DNA of 33,052 bases from Acidimicrobiaceae bacterium. GTDB lineage: Bacteria > Actinomycetota > Acidimicrobiia > Acidimicrobiales > MedAcidi-G1. Positions 8,043 through 16,256 of the stretch are shown here, in pieces; position 1 is the stretch's first letter, and each line of letters begins with the position of its first letter. Where the stretch lies: contig PBYV01000023.1 in NCBI GenBank assembly GCA_002729765.1, positions 1 to 33,052 of the forward strand, written 5' to 3'. The notes below the pieces were generated by a model. It had not been told where the DNA came from and made no database searches. It worked only from the letters and a program-made list of their open reading frames with translations. Both the position numbers and the translations under genes were made by a program.

Positions 8043-8444
8043 TAAAACTTTCTCGCGAGTCGGGACACGGCTAGTTATGTACCAGATGCCGATAACAGCC
8101 ACAAAAATTATTGACACTCTTAACAGTAGATTCTCAATTAACAGAATCGTTGCCACGGCTGTGAATATAAAAATTGAAGAAACGGCGAAAATTTTTGCCT
8201 TTATCGGCATACCTAATCCGTTACGGAAGTTCTGAATCGCTGGGCCGATTTTTGGAAGATTAAGTAGCCATTTTTCAAAGCGAGGATTTGAAATTGAAAA
8301 CAACCAAGCTGCGATGATCATGAAAACCGTTGTCGGAAGACCAGGGACCACTATCCCTATAATTCCTATAGCGACACATGCAAAACCCAAAAGCGTCAAA
8401 GATGCCTTTTTTGCTTTAGTTAAAACATTCTTTCCAATTGACAC
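8031..8444 (-). CDS. YbaN/DUF454 family inner-membrane protein
   Basis: A 137-residue membrane protein with about three hydrophobic segments. It contains the family's recognisable core: GIVVPGLPTTVFMIIAAW followed by FSISNPRFEKWLLN, then a conserved I-x-N-F-R-x-G-x-G-M-P-x-K-A-K element in the cytoplasmic loop. The function of DUF454 proteins is not established. It lies 15 nt downstream of another small membrane-protein gene on the same strand and probably forms a two-gene operon with it. The stop is embedded in the terminator hairpin. Confidence 0.88.
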   Translation of the reverse strand: MSIGKNVLTKAKKASLTLLGFACVAIGIIGIVVPGLPTTVFMIIAAWLFSISNPRFEKWLLNLPKIGPAIQNFRNGLGMPIKAKIFAVSSIFIFTAVATILLIENLLLRVSIIFVAVIGIWYITSRVPTREKVLEKN

Positions 8445-8459
8445 TTAGTTCACCAATAT

Positions 8460-8783
8460 TTACGACAACAGTTCCGAAATATCCATCGCAACGAGAATCG
8501 TAAGGAGAATAATTACACCAATATTTACAGTCGCAACTACCCACTTCAAGTTATGGTCGCTTTTCCAGAACCTACGAATACTTAATACATTGAAAAAAAT
8601 TGCAACAAGACCAATGGGTAGACCTAAACCCGCTGTGATTCCACCAGCAACTCCTACAAGCGGTAAAAGCCAAGGAAAAACTACGTAGGTTAATGTGCAC
8701 CTAATACCGGAAATAACCATGGAGGTGGAAAAGGTTTTACTAGCCGACTCCAACTCTGTATCTTTAGAAATATCGAGACTCAT
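8460..8783 (-). CDS. small conserved membrane protein of unknown function
   Basis: A 107-residue protein with a polar N-terminus of about 22 residues, then a long hydrophobic stretch (about 30-70) containing PWLLPLVGVAGGITAGLGLP, a basic loop SIRRFWKSDHNLKW, and a final hydrophobic segment (about 80-100). This suggests two or three membrane spans with the RRFWKSDH loop in the cytoplasm. The loop and the RCTLTYVVFPW segment look like features of an uncharacterised actinobacterial family, but I cannot assign a function. It is upstream of, and probably co-transcribed with, the YbaN-family gene. Confidence 0.75.
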   Translation of the reverse strand: MSLDISKDTELESASKTFSTSMVISGIRCTLTYVVFPWLLPLVGVAGGITAGLGLPIGLVAIFFNVLSIRRFWKSDHNLKWVVATVNIGVIILLTILVAMDISELLS

Positions 8784-8884
8784 ACTCTAAGCCTGCCATG
8801 AAAAAAACATTTATGGTTAAAATTCCGATACATATTAAGTCGATGAATTGAGGATAGTTTCGTTTAGAGACGGAAGGTAATTAT

Positions 8885-10447
8885 ATGTCAATCTTAATGA
8901 AGGACTTTGCAGAAACTAAGGGTGAAGAGATTGCCTTAGTAGATGATAATGGTTCAATAACTTGGAAAGATTTTGATAAGCGCGTGAACTCACTTGTTAA
9001 TGGGTTTAGAGAGTCAGGTTTGAAACAAGGTGACTCCGTTGCAATCATCGCAGGTAACCGGATGGAATGGTTCGAAACCTCATTTGCTTGTGCTCATGCT
9101 GGTCTTATATACGTCCCGGTTAATTGGCATTGGGTTGCCGATGAACTTGCTTACGTTTTCGAAGATTCTGGTTGTAAGGCAATAATGGTTGATGAACGTT
9201 TCCAGGAAGAAGTTAAAAAAAGCCTAACGGATCCGCGTTCTGACAATATTTCGTTAGTTTTACAGGCAGGTGGTAAACCTGATCCAAATTTTGTCGATTA
9301 TGAAGAATTTTTAACGAGTCAGTCAGAGGAAGAACCAGATGATCAACTTCTCGGAGGGCCAATGTTCTATACATCTGGAACTACTGGAAGACCAAAAGGA
9401 GTTCGAAGCGGTCTAACAGAATCTGGTCCGGGTGTAACCCCAGATGTGATGCAACTGGTGGCCGCTGGGTTTGCTGCCATGTTGCCAGTGCCGGGTGTAA
9501 CAGCTCTTTGTGGCCCTGTATATCATTCAGCTCAATGGGCATTTTCTTGGTTGCCTATGATTGCCGGCTCTTCAGTTGTTATGCAGCACAAATTTGATCC
9601 TGCGGGATTGTTATCAATGATGGATGAACACAACGCGACAAATGTTCATCTAGTTCCGACTCAATTTAAGAGATTATTGGATTTATCTGATGATGAAAAG
9701 AAAAATTTCACTGGTGATTCTCTTGAAACAGTTTTGCATGGTGCAGCACCGTGTCCACCAAAAGTCAAAACACAAATGATCGACTGGTTCGGAGAAAAGG
9801 TTACTGAATACTATGGAGCCACCGAAGGAGGGATAATTTCACTCATCAGTTCTCAAGAATGGTTAGAGAGAGGCGGAAGCTTAGGAAAACCACTTGAAAC
9901 TATAGAAGTGATAGTTGTCGATGAATCCGGCAAGCGTTGTGAAAGTGGGGAAGAGGGAACCCTTTACTTCAGAAATTTAATGGGAACAGATTTCGAGTAT
10001 CACAACGCTCCTGAAAAAACCGAGGAAGCACATCTAGAACCCGGTGTTTTCACATTCGGTGATATCGGCTTTTTAGACAAGGATGGGTATTTATGGTTGA
10101 GTGACAGGAAGATTGACATGATAATTTCTGGAGGAGTTAATATATATCCCGCTGAAATCGAAGGTGTTCTTGGTGGCCATCCTGAAGTTAAAGATGTGGC
10201 TGTCATAGGTGTACCGGATGAAGAATTTGGCGAACAGGTAAAAGCGATCGTGGTTTCTGGAGTAAATGAAAATGCACGTGACTCCTTAGCAAAAGAATTA
10301 ATCACGTACTGCCGAGAGAATTTAGCAGGCTACAAATCACCTAAGTCAATAGATTTTCTAGATGAACTGCCAAGAACCGGAACGGGTAAAATTCAGAAAC
10401 AACCGTTGAGGGAACCTTATTGGAAGGAAGAAGATAGGCGTATTTGA
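8885..10447 (+). CDS. acyl-CoA synthetase (AMP-forming, FadD-like)
   Basis: A 520-residue ANL-superfamily enzyme that would activate a carboxylic acid with ATP and CoA through an acyl-adenylate. Visible motifs are the phosphate-binding TSGTTGRPKG (163-172), YGATEGG (the adenine-binding YGxTE motif), WLSDRKIDMIISGGVNIYP (hinge region) and PRTGTGKIQKQPLRE with the catalytic C-terminal Lys in GTGKI. The length is typical of medium- or long-chain and aryl-CoA synthetases; the substrate is not readable. An AAGG ribosome site lies about 8 nt before the ATG. The stop directly abuts the next ATG, so it is coupled to the F420-type gene. Confidence 0.93.
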   Translation: MSILMKDFAETKGEEIALVDDNGSITWKDFDKRVNSLVNGFRESGLKQGDSVAIIAGNRMEWFETSFACAHAGLIYVPVNWHWVADELAYVFEDSGCKAIMVDERFQEEVKKSLTDPRSDNISLVLQAGGKPDPNFVDYEEFLTSQSEEEPDDQLLGGPMFYTSGTTGRPKGVRSGLTESGPGVTPDVMQLVAAGFAAMLPVPGVTALCGPVYHSAQWAFSWLPMIAGSSVVMQHKFDPAGLLSMMDEHNATNVHLVPTQFKRLLDLSDDEKKNFTGDSLETVLHGAAPCPPKVKTQMIDWFGEKVTEYYGATEGGIISLISSQEWLERGGSLGKPLETIEVIVVDESGKRCESGEEGTLYFRNLMGTDFEYHNAPEKTEEAHLEPGVFTFGDIGFLDKDGYLWLSDRKIDMIISGGVNIYPAEIEGVLGGHPEVKDVAVIGVPDEEFGEQVKAIVVSGVNENARDSLAKELITYCRENLAGYKSPKSIDFLDELPRTGTGKIQKQPLREPYWKEEDRRI

Positions 10448-10918
10448 ATGGAAAATCAAAATCAAAAAATTGAGCAATTTTGGGAAACACCAACGCATTC
10501 ACAAATAATCGATATTTCACATGCGCACGTTGAAGCATTGGAGGAAAGCGATGATGACAATGTGTGGAAACAGGTCGGCATGCATCACATAATCCTTACC
10601 ACAATAGGGAGACGTTCCGGCAACGAGCATAAGTGTGCACTTCCAGTTTGGTGCGACACGGATGGACACAGAGTGGTTGTGGGATCTTTCGCTGGTGCGG
10701 ATAAAGAACCGGATTGGCTCGCGAACCTGCGAGATAAAAATTCTAATGGGGAAGTAAAAATTAGAACTCAGAGCGGCGAGTACAGCTCTGTTCCCGAAAT
10801 CTTAGAAGGTGAGGAGCGTGATTTACTTTGGCACCAGCTTTGTGAAGATAGGGCTTGGTATAACGATTATCAGAAACGAACAGAGAGAATAATTCCGCTA
10901 ATTAGATTTCCCGAGTAG
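10448..10918 (+). CDS. deazaflavin (F420)-type nitroreductase/quinone reductase family protein
   Basis: A 156-residue split-barrel flavin-fold protein of the Ddn/DUF385 family. The diagnostic pattern is present: ILTTIGRRSGNEH, then PVWCDTDGHRVVVGSF, then KEPDWLANL and an R-x-x-x-G strand. Characterised relatives use reduced cofactor F420 to reduce quinones or nitro compounds, and some bind fatty acids; which applies here is unknown. It is fused transcriptionally to the acyl-CoA synthetase, with no gap between stop and start, which hints at a substrate derived from an acyl-CoA. It ends 3 nt from a convergent gene. Confidence 0.82.
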   Translation: MENQNQKIEQFWETPTHSQIIDISHAHVEALEESDDDNVWKQVGMHHIILTTIGRRSGNEHKCALPVWCDTDGHRVVVGSFAGADKEPDWLANLRDKNSNGEVKIRTQSGEYSSVPEILEGEERDLLWHQLCEDRAWYNDYQKRTERIIPLIRFPE

Positions 10919-10921
10919 CGA

Positions 10922-11764
10922 TTATGGCATTCCGGAGTGCGGGAATTCGACCTCAGTTGTATAAATTGCACCTTTGCCAGGCTCGATTCCAGTTTCAGGG
11001 TCACTCGTAGAGGTAAGAATAAAAAGTGTTTTACCATCGTCACCACCTAGCATGCAAGCAAAAGTTCGTTGTGGTAAATCGATTACGTTAGTGATTTCGC
11101 CGCCTTCAAGTACTCTCACGACCTGTGTGGAAAATGCATCAGCAAACCATATTCCGTTTTCGCTATCCAAAGTGCAGCCATCTGGTAACCGGCCTGGAGT
11201 TTCAGCCCAGACTCGACCTTCACTCAAAGTTCCGTCGGAATGAATTGAAAATGCCGAGTATTGACAGGAAAAAGTTTCTCCTACGATCAAAGTCTTTTCA
11301 TCTTCTGTTATTACCGAACCATTCGGGAAATTAAGCCCTTCAGCAGCTACTGTTTTAGTTCCATCTTGAAAGACTGCTGCAAGGTTTGCTGTCACGGCGG
11401 GTGCTTCTGACCCATAGTCATAGCCAAAGTTACCTACATAGGCTGTTCCACTTTTGGAAACGACCATGTCATTGCAATGCCAGGTGGCAATATCATCCAA
11501 CTCAGCGTGGACAGTTGTCTTGGTGCCGTCGTAGCGTAATATTTTACGTCCTAGCATTGCAACAACAAGAAGATCTCCATTAGGAAGCCAGCCGAGACCA
11601 GATGGCTGTTCATCACCTAAATCCAAGATGACTTCTCGTTTTCCGTCAAGTGAAACTGTGTACACACGATGTTGGAAAAAGTCTGAATACCAAAGTAGAC
11701 CGTTATGCCAGCGGGGTCCTTCACCAAAATCTAATCCGTCGATCAACAATTCAATAGAAGTCAT
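10922..11764 (-). CDS. SMP-30/gluconolactonase family lactonase
   Basis: A 280-residue six-bladed beta-propeller enzyme of the SMP-30/gluconolactonase/LRE family. The expected metal-site elements are visible: FGEGPRWHNG near the N-terminus (Glu), HCNDMVV (Asn-Asp) in the middle and LPDGCTLDSENGIWFAD (Asp) later. The repeated PNG and DG turns of the propeller are also present. It would hydrolyse a sugar lactone or related ester using a divalent metal. There is no signal peptide, so it is probably cytoplasmic. It is a single gene with a GGGA ribosome site and a TATATT hexamer upstream, facing away from the YciI gene. Confidence 0.9.
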   Translation of the reverse strand: MTSIELLIDGLDFGEGPRWHNGLLWYSDFFQHRVYTVSLDGKREVILDLGDEQPSGLGWLPNGDLLVVAMLGRKILRYDGTKTTVHAELDDIATWHCNDMVVSKSGTAYVGNFGYDYGSEAPAVTANLAAVFQDGTKTVAAEGLNFPNGSVITEDEKTLIVGETFSCQYSAFSIHSDGTLSEGRVWAETPGRLPDGCTLDSENGIWFADAFSTQVVRVLEGGEITNVIDLPQRTFACMLGGDDGKTLFILTSTSDPETGIEPGKGAIYTTEVEFPHSGMP

Positions 11765-11842
11765 AGTTTCCCTTTTAGTAAAAGAATATACCTTGTAGAA
11801 GAACTAACTAACTTTTCTTGACAATTGAAAGGGTACGATCTG

Positions 11843-11852
11843 AAAGGAGGTC
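11843..11852 (+). promoter_or_regulatory. strong Shine-Dalgarno for the YciI-GlpD pair
   Basis: AAAGGAGGTC, a near-complete complement of the 16S rRNA 3' end, ends a few bases before the ATG at 11856. It is much stronger than most ribosome sites in this window and fixes the start of the YciI-like gene. Confidence 0.8.
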
Positions 11853-11855
11853 GAA

Positions 11856-12146
11856 ATGCTTTTTGCTGTTTACGCGCTAGATAAAGAAAATTCTCTTCAG
11901 ATTAGAATGGACACTCGAGAGAGGCATCTTGCATACCTTATGAACTCTCCTCTAGTCTTTGCTGGCCCTCTTTTAGATGAAGAAGGAAATATGTGCGGTT
12001 CCTTAATCGTGCTCGAGATGGAAGATATTTCTCAGGTTGAAGAATTTACTGAGAATGACCCTTATGCAATTGCTGGTTTGTTCGAAAGTGTTGAAATTAG
12101 ACGCTTTGTTAAAGCTTTTCCGCGAGAGGGAATTAACTCGGCATGA
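11856..12146 (+). CDS. YciI-like protein
   Basis: A 96-residue protein of the YCII family (dimeric alpha-beta ferredoxin-like fold). Typical features are an N-terminal beta strand LFAVYALD, RERHLAYLMN with the family His, GPLLDEEGNMCGSLIVLEM, then the FTENDPYAIAGLFESVEIRRF segment carrying the conserved DP(Y/F). Such proteins have been linked to small-molecule chemistry, but most are uncharacterised. The last bases overlap the start of the downstream FAD-enzyme gene as ATGA (12143-12146). The strong upstream ribosome site suggests it sets expression of both genes. It may assist the downstream oxidase; that is inference from coupling only. Confidence 0.85.
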   Translation: MLFAVYALDKENSLQIRMDTRERHLAYLMNSPLVFAGPLLDEEGNMCGSLIVLEMEDISQVEEFTENDPYAIAGLFESVEIRRFVKAFPREGINSA

Positions 12147-13708
12147 AATTAACATCTCCGCAAATTGAAAAAGAACGTTCTGCGAACATCAAAGCAATTT
12201 CAAAGTCACATTTCGATGCACTTATTATCGGAGGTGGTATTAATGGGGCTGTTTCAGCCCTAGCTATGAGATCTCATGGTGTGAATGTGGGACTATTCGA
12301 AAAAAAGGATTTTGCTTCAGGAGTAAGTCAAGAATCATCTAATTTGGTGTGGGGTGGATTCAAATATCTGGAAAGCTACGAATTGAAGCTTGTTATGGAA
12401 TTATGCCATTCAAGGAACCGGCTAGCTCGAGCTTACCCATCAAGATTAGTCGAGAAGAGATTTCTTGCAGCTCTTGACTCTTCTTCCCCTTTTGCTCCTT
12501 GGTTCGCCTCTCTTGGAGCCAATGCTTATTGGGGTATTGGTCAATTTGCTACTAAAAGACCGCGTTATCGATCACCGAGAACTATTAAAAGACTTGAGCC
12601 TTCTGTAAGAGCCGACAATTTAATAGGAGGAATTGAATATTCTGACCATTTGATTGTCGATAATGATTCAAGATTTGTCATCCAAATGATCGCAGATGCC
12701 AAAAGCAGAGGTGCGGTAGTCGGTAATTATATGACCGTCCTAGAAGCTGAATATTCTAAGAAAAGATGGAATTTAAAAGTGAGAGACGAAATCTTGGATC
12801 AAGAGTTTCAAACAACTTCCGATGTACTTGTAAACACTGCAGGTCCAGAAGTGAAAGAAATTTGCAACATGACTAACACTAAAACTGAAAGCCAGCTTGT
12901 ATTTTCGAAAGGTGTCCATTTGGTAGTCCCTCGAGTCACTGATTCTGGACGGATACTGGCTTTCTTTGATGGAACTCAACGGCTTTTTTATGTCATACCA
13001 ATGGGTGAATGTTCTGTAATTGGAACAACAGATGAACGCGTTAAAGAACATGAAGTTTCTGTTGACAGCGATGATATAGATTTCTTACTTAAAGAAGCGA
13101 ACAGAAAACTTACTCTTTCTAAACCACTTTCAGCAGAGGACGTGATAGCCGAAAGAGTTGGAGTTAGACCACTTGTGATTCCAAAAGGCGGAGTTGACCA
13201 AGACAAGGACTGGACCGAATTGTCGAGAAAGCATGCAGTTGAAACAAACCGCAAGTATCGAATGATCTCTGTATTAGGTGGCAAACTTTCAGATTGTTTA
13301 AACGTCGGCGAGGAAGTTGTCAGTTCGTTAGAAGATCTTGGGTACAAGGCTTCAAAGCCTGTCAACCGTTGGTATGGCGAACCATCTAATGCGGAAAGAT
13401 CCATATTTTTTCATTCTGCGAAGAATACTGGTATTGATGCTGATGAAGCAAGAGAACTTTGGCGACGGCACGGATCGCGTTCCTTTAACGTAATAGAAAT
13501 GATTTCTGACGATCCCTCAACAGGTGAAAGATTAAGTGAAAACATCGATTACTGTCCGGCAGAAATATCAGTTATGAAAGAATATGAGTTCATTTACGAT
13601 TCAGATGATCTGATCAGGAGAAGAACGTTGATTGGGCAAACAGTTCCTAAATTTCAACTGGAAACGGACCCTGGGTTCACAGCGTTAATTCAACAGCTAA
13701 ATAAATAG
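12143..13708 (+). CDS. GlpD-like FAD-dependent glycerol-3-phosphate dehydrogenase
   Basis: A 521-residue FAD enzyme with the dinucleotide loop IIGGGINGAVSALAMRSHG, then the GlpA/GlpD-like FEKKDFASGVSQESS and LVWGGFKYLES. Later come a VNTAGPEV motif, IPMGECSVIGTTDE and a C-terminal domain containing RRRTLIGQ as in GlpD. GlpD oxidises glycerol-3-phosphate to dihydroxyacetone phosphate and passes electrons to quinone. The usual LxHGGxRYLE motif is altered: His is replaced by Trp and Arg by Lys, so another alpha-hydroxy substrate is possible. It is translationally coupled to the YciI-like gene. No glpK or glpF lies nearby. It ends 3 nt from the convergent transporter gene. Confidence 0.78.
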   Translation: MKLTSPQIEKERSANIKAISKSHFDALIIGGGINGAVSALAMRSHGVNVGLFEKKDFASGVSQESSNLVWGGFKYLESYELKLVMELCHSRNRLARAYPSRLVEKRFLAALDSSSPFAPWFASLGANAYWGIGQFATKRPRYRSPRTIKRLEPSVRADNLIGGIEYSDHLIVDNDSRFVIQMIADAKSRGAVVGNYMTVLEAEYSKKRWNLKVRDEILDQEFQTTSDVLVNTAGPEVKEICNMTNTKTESQLVFSKGVHLVVPRVTDSGRILAFFDGTQRLFYVIPMGECSVIGTTDERVKEHEVSVDSDDIDFLLKEANRKLTLSKPLSAEDVIAERVGVRPLVIPKGGVDQDKDWTELSRKHAVETNRKYRMISVLGGKLSDCLNVGEEVVSSLEDLGYKASKPVNRWYGEPSNAERSIFFHSAKNTGIDADEARELWRRHGSRSFNVIEMISDDPSTGERLSENIDYCPAEISVMKEYEFIYDSDDLIRRRTLIGQTVPKFQLETDPGFTALIQQLNK

Positions 13709-13711
13709 ATC

Positions 13712-15007
13712 TTATTCTGAATCGGGTTTTCCTCTTGGCCATATAGCAAGCGGATTTTTTATCCACCGCCCCAGAGAGTGTGCAATTTGTCCAGACCTTG
13801 CTGTCAACGGAATGAAAGGCGATTGATTTTCGACAGGGACGGCTTCTTTGACACGGGTTCGGTAAGAAATGTAGAGACCAATGAATGCAAGAACACTCGC
13901 ATTAGCAAGAAAATAAGAAGAAGGTCCAAAATTTCCTAATAGAAATCCAATAACAATTGGCGATACGACGGCACCTGAACTACTTGCTAGAACCAGTGTA
14001 GATGAGGCAGAAACACGTTTATCCGACGGCACCAAGTCATTCGCTAGAGCTGCAAACAGGCCATACAAAGGAAATACAAACGCTCCGAATAGCAAGTTCA
14101 AAATAATGTGAAGATTGCTTGAATTAGGAAGTAGTGCTTGCAGCACAGCAGTAATGGTTGAAATGAAAATACAGGACAGAATGATTATTCGGCGCGGGAA
14201 TTTATCTGAAAGGCGACCGAGAGGTATTTGAAGAATAATTGCTCCCGTTAGACCCGCTCCAACAAAAACTGTTGCTTTACTCGTGGACATACCGGCTTCT
14301 ATAGCGAAAACTATCGCCATACTTGACATAGCGGCTTGCACAAAAGACGCGAAAGTTGTTCCGAGTACAGCCGAAGGAACAAGTTTGTAGAGTTCACTAA
14401 AAGGCATCGAGGAACTTGTTGGAGTTGGCGGATTAGAAGAAGCAGAAAGAGTCATAGGCACGATTGCTAGAGAAAGCAGAACAGAAGAAAATATAAACAT
14501 CTTAAATCCATCTGCATTACCTAAATTGGCGAGAAGTTGGCCGCCAGCACTACCAGCAAGATTAACTACCATATAACTACCCAATATTTGTCCGCGATTT
14601 TCATTAGTTGCCCTGTCATTTAGCCAGCTTTCAAGGACTACGAAAATAGTTGCGTTGCATATACCTCCGATGAAATAAATCCCGCACCATGTAAAAGGGG
14701 TTATAAAAGCTGAATTGAGAAGCACACCAACTGAAGCGAGAGAAGCCATCGCCGAAAAGACTCTAATATGGCCAACTGACCGTAAACTCATTGGCGCAAA
14801 TTTCGCTCCTATTAAGTAACCGGCGAAATGGAAAGCCATGACAAATCCCATGGTGGAGGGAGTGAAACCTTCACTTTCCCCTCTGATTGGTAATAGGACT
14901 CTCTGGATGCCGTTACCCAACTGGACAAAAGTGAAAGCCAAAAATAAAGCCCATATACCAAGCAGTGTTTTGACAGTTGGAGCGCTAGAAGAAGTAGCAG
15001 TTGTCAT
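13712..15007 (-). CDS. major facilitator superfamily transporter (YcaD-like)
   Basis: A 431-residue membrane protein with about twelve hydrophobic segments in two halves separated by a polar loop (SASSNPPTPTSSS, about residue 190). MFS signatures include GRLSDKFPRR between helices 8 and 9. FVVLESWLNDRATNENRGQILGSYM, around residue 130, resembles the YcaD group. The substrate is unknown. The ATG overlaps the stop of the upstream thioesterase gene as ATGA (15007-15004), so the two are co-translated. If that thioesterase acts on betainyl-CoA, a carnitine- or betaine-related substrate is a reasonable but unproven guess. Confidence 0.88.
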   Translation of the reverse strand: MTTATSSSAPTVKTLLGIWALFLAFTFVQLGNGIQRVLLPIRGESEGFTPSTMGFVMAFHFAGYLIGAKFAPMSLRSVGHIRVFSAMASLASVGVLLNSAFITPFTWCGIYFIGGICNATIFVVLESWLNDRATNENRGQILGSYMVVNLAGSAGGQLLANLGNADGFKMFIFSSVLLSLAIVPMTLSASSNPPTPTSSSMPFSELYKLVPSAVLGTTFASFVQAAMSSMAIVFAIEAGMSTSKATVFVGAGLTGAIILQIPLGRLSDKFPRRIIILSCIFISTITAVLQALLPNSSNLHIILNLLFGAFVFPLYGLFAALANDLVPSDKRVSASSTLVLASSSGAVVSPIVIGFLLGNFGPSSYFLANASVLAFIGLYISYRTRVKEAVPVENQSPFIPLTARSGQIAHSLGRWIKNPLAIWPRGKPDSE

Positions 15008-15483
15008 TTGATTTGTCTTATCCCGTTACCCAAATAGTCAGGTCGGTCAATTTCTGAGTGCAGATTATTAATTTTTATTAGATTCTGTTTTAGAGGTTCC
15101 TGTATTTCAGAGACACTGGGAATATCATCAATTATTGTCACGTGAAGCAACATTGCTTCTTGCGTAGCAGCGAGAGTTAAGTTGTTACTGTCATAAAGAG
15201 CATGATGCAGTTGGATTCTTTTTGAATCACACCCAATGAGGATAGTTTCAGTATGAATTGCTGAACCTTCTTTCAGTTCTTCGAGAAATCGTATTTGAGC
15301 CTCCACCGTATAAAACGTTCCATGATTAGTCCGGTAGTTCGAATCGAAGCCTATGTGAATAAGAAATTCATCGGAAGCGTTAGCAAAGGCAACGCCGTAA
15401 TAGCCTTCAGTCATGTGAGAGTTATAATCAATCCAATTTTCTGGAATTACCGTATTCCAAATAGTTAAAGGTTTTCCACTCAT
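15004..15483 (-). CDS. betainyl-CoA thioesterase-like hot-dog protein
   Basis: A 159-residue single hot-dog protein. The sequence I-P-E-N-W-I-D-Y-N-S-H-M-T-E-G-Y-Y, followed by FANASDEFLIHIGFDSNYR, FYTVEAQIRFLEELKEG and MLLHV, closely follows the pattern I associate with betainyl-CoA thioesterases of aerobic carnitine degradation. Those are either free-standing or fused to L-carnitine dehydrogenase. The Asp-Tyr-Asn-x-His motif is the likely active-site segment. The reaction would release glycine betaine from betainyl-CoA. GGAG about 5 nt before the ATG supports the start. The other carnitine genes (dehydrogenase, BKACE-type cleavage enzyme) are not adjacent, so a broader acyl-CoA specificity is possible. 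Confidence 0.7.
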   Translation of the reverse strand: MSGKPLTIWNTVIPENWIDYNSHMTEGYYGVAFANASDEFLIHIGFDSNYRTNHGTFYTVEAQIRFLEELKEGSAIHTETILIGCDSKRIQLHHALYDSNNLTLAATQEAMLLHVTIIDDIPSVSEIQEPLKQNLIKINNLHSEIDRPDYLGNGIRQIK

Positions 15484-15599
15484 AATGCTCCAAAGAAAAA
15501 TAAGAAACTAAAGTAACCGAAGCAATCTAACCCATAATAGAAAGAGATCAATAGAAATAATCCTAAATCTATGCGCTTCTTAAAGCAGAAGTTAAGAGT

Positions 15600-16256
15600 A
15601 TGACCTATTGTTGCCATATGGACAGAGAAGCACTAACAGGCCTACACGTAGTGGAGCATCCGCTTGTTCAACACAAACTGACGGAGATGCGCCGAAAAGA
15701 TACGACAAGTCAAAGTTTTAGAGCCTTACTGAACGAGATAAGCCTTTTGCTCGCTTATGAAGTTACTCGAGAACTCCCAACCCAAGAAGTTGAAATTGAA
15801 ACGCCACTTGTAAAAACCATGATGCCTCAATTAAGTGAAATTCCGTCAGTTGTATCAATTTTACGTGCGGGTAATGGCCTACTCGAAGGTGTTCTTCAGG
15901 TCATACCAAACGCAAGAGTTGGACATGTCGGTTTATACCGAGATCACGAGACGTTGGAAGCGATTGAGTATTATTGCAAGTTTCCGCCTCTAAAGGATGG
16001 AATGACAATTGTCGTTGATCCAATGTTGGCGACAGGCAACTCCGCCAGTGCTGCCTTGACACGAGTTAAAGAAGAAAAGCCTGCATCGATTAGGTTTCTT
16101 TGCCTTTTAGCCGCTCCAGAAGGTGTTGAGGCCTTGAATAAAACACATCCTGATGTAGCGATTTGGACAGCTTCACTCGACGAAAGATTGAATGAGAAGG
16201 GATACATAATGCCTGGGTTGGGTGACGCTGGTGACCGTATCTATGGAACGACATAA
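15600..16256 (+). CDS. upp: uracil phosphoribosyltransferase
   Basis: A 218-residue enzyme of pyrimidine salvage converting uracil and PRPP to UMP. The N-terminal [15 protein letters not shown] is the classic Upp opening. The PRPP-binding loop [15 protein letters not shown] and the C-terminal uracil-binding region ending [17 protein letters not shown] are both present. Upp is usually about 208 residues, so the internal ATG at 15618 (residue 7) may be the true start; neither start has a strong ribosome site. Its 3' end overlaps the deacetylase gene. The 116-nt region upstream, divergent from the thioesterase gene, has no recognisable riboswitch. Confidence 0.95.
   Translation: MTYCCHMDREALTGLHVVEHPLVQHKLTEMRRKDTTSQSFRALLNEISLLLAYEVTRELPTQEVEIETPLVKTMMPQLSEIPSVVSILRAGNGLLEGVLQVIPNARVGHVGLYRDHETLEAIEYYCKFPPLKDGMTIVVDPMLATGNSASAALTRVKEEKPASIRFLCLLAAPEGVEALNKTHPDVAIWTASLDERLNEKGYIMPGLGDAGDRIYGTT

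Noticed and set aside
11818-11823. Perfect TTGACA upstream of the YciI-like gene as a -35 box
   Set aside because: No acceptable -10 hexamer lies 16-18 nt downstream; the nearest TACGAT is only 10 nt away.
15484-15599. Possible purine or other riboswitch upstream of upp
   Set aside because: I found no conserved aptamer blocks or strong hairpins in this AT-rich 116-nt region.
16222-16242. GTG at 16222 as the start of the polysaccharide deacetylase
   Set aside because: The ATG at 16243 leaves a better signal sequence and a smaller overlap with upp; the upstream codons add nothing recognisable.
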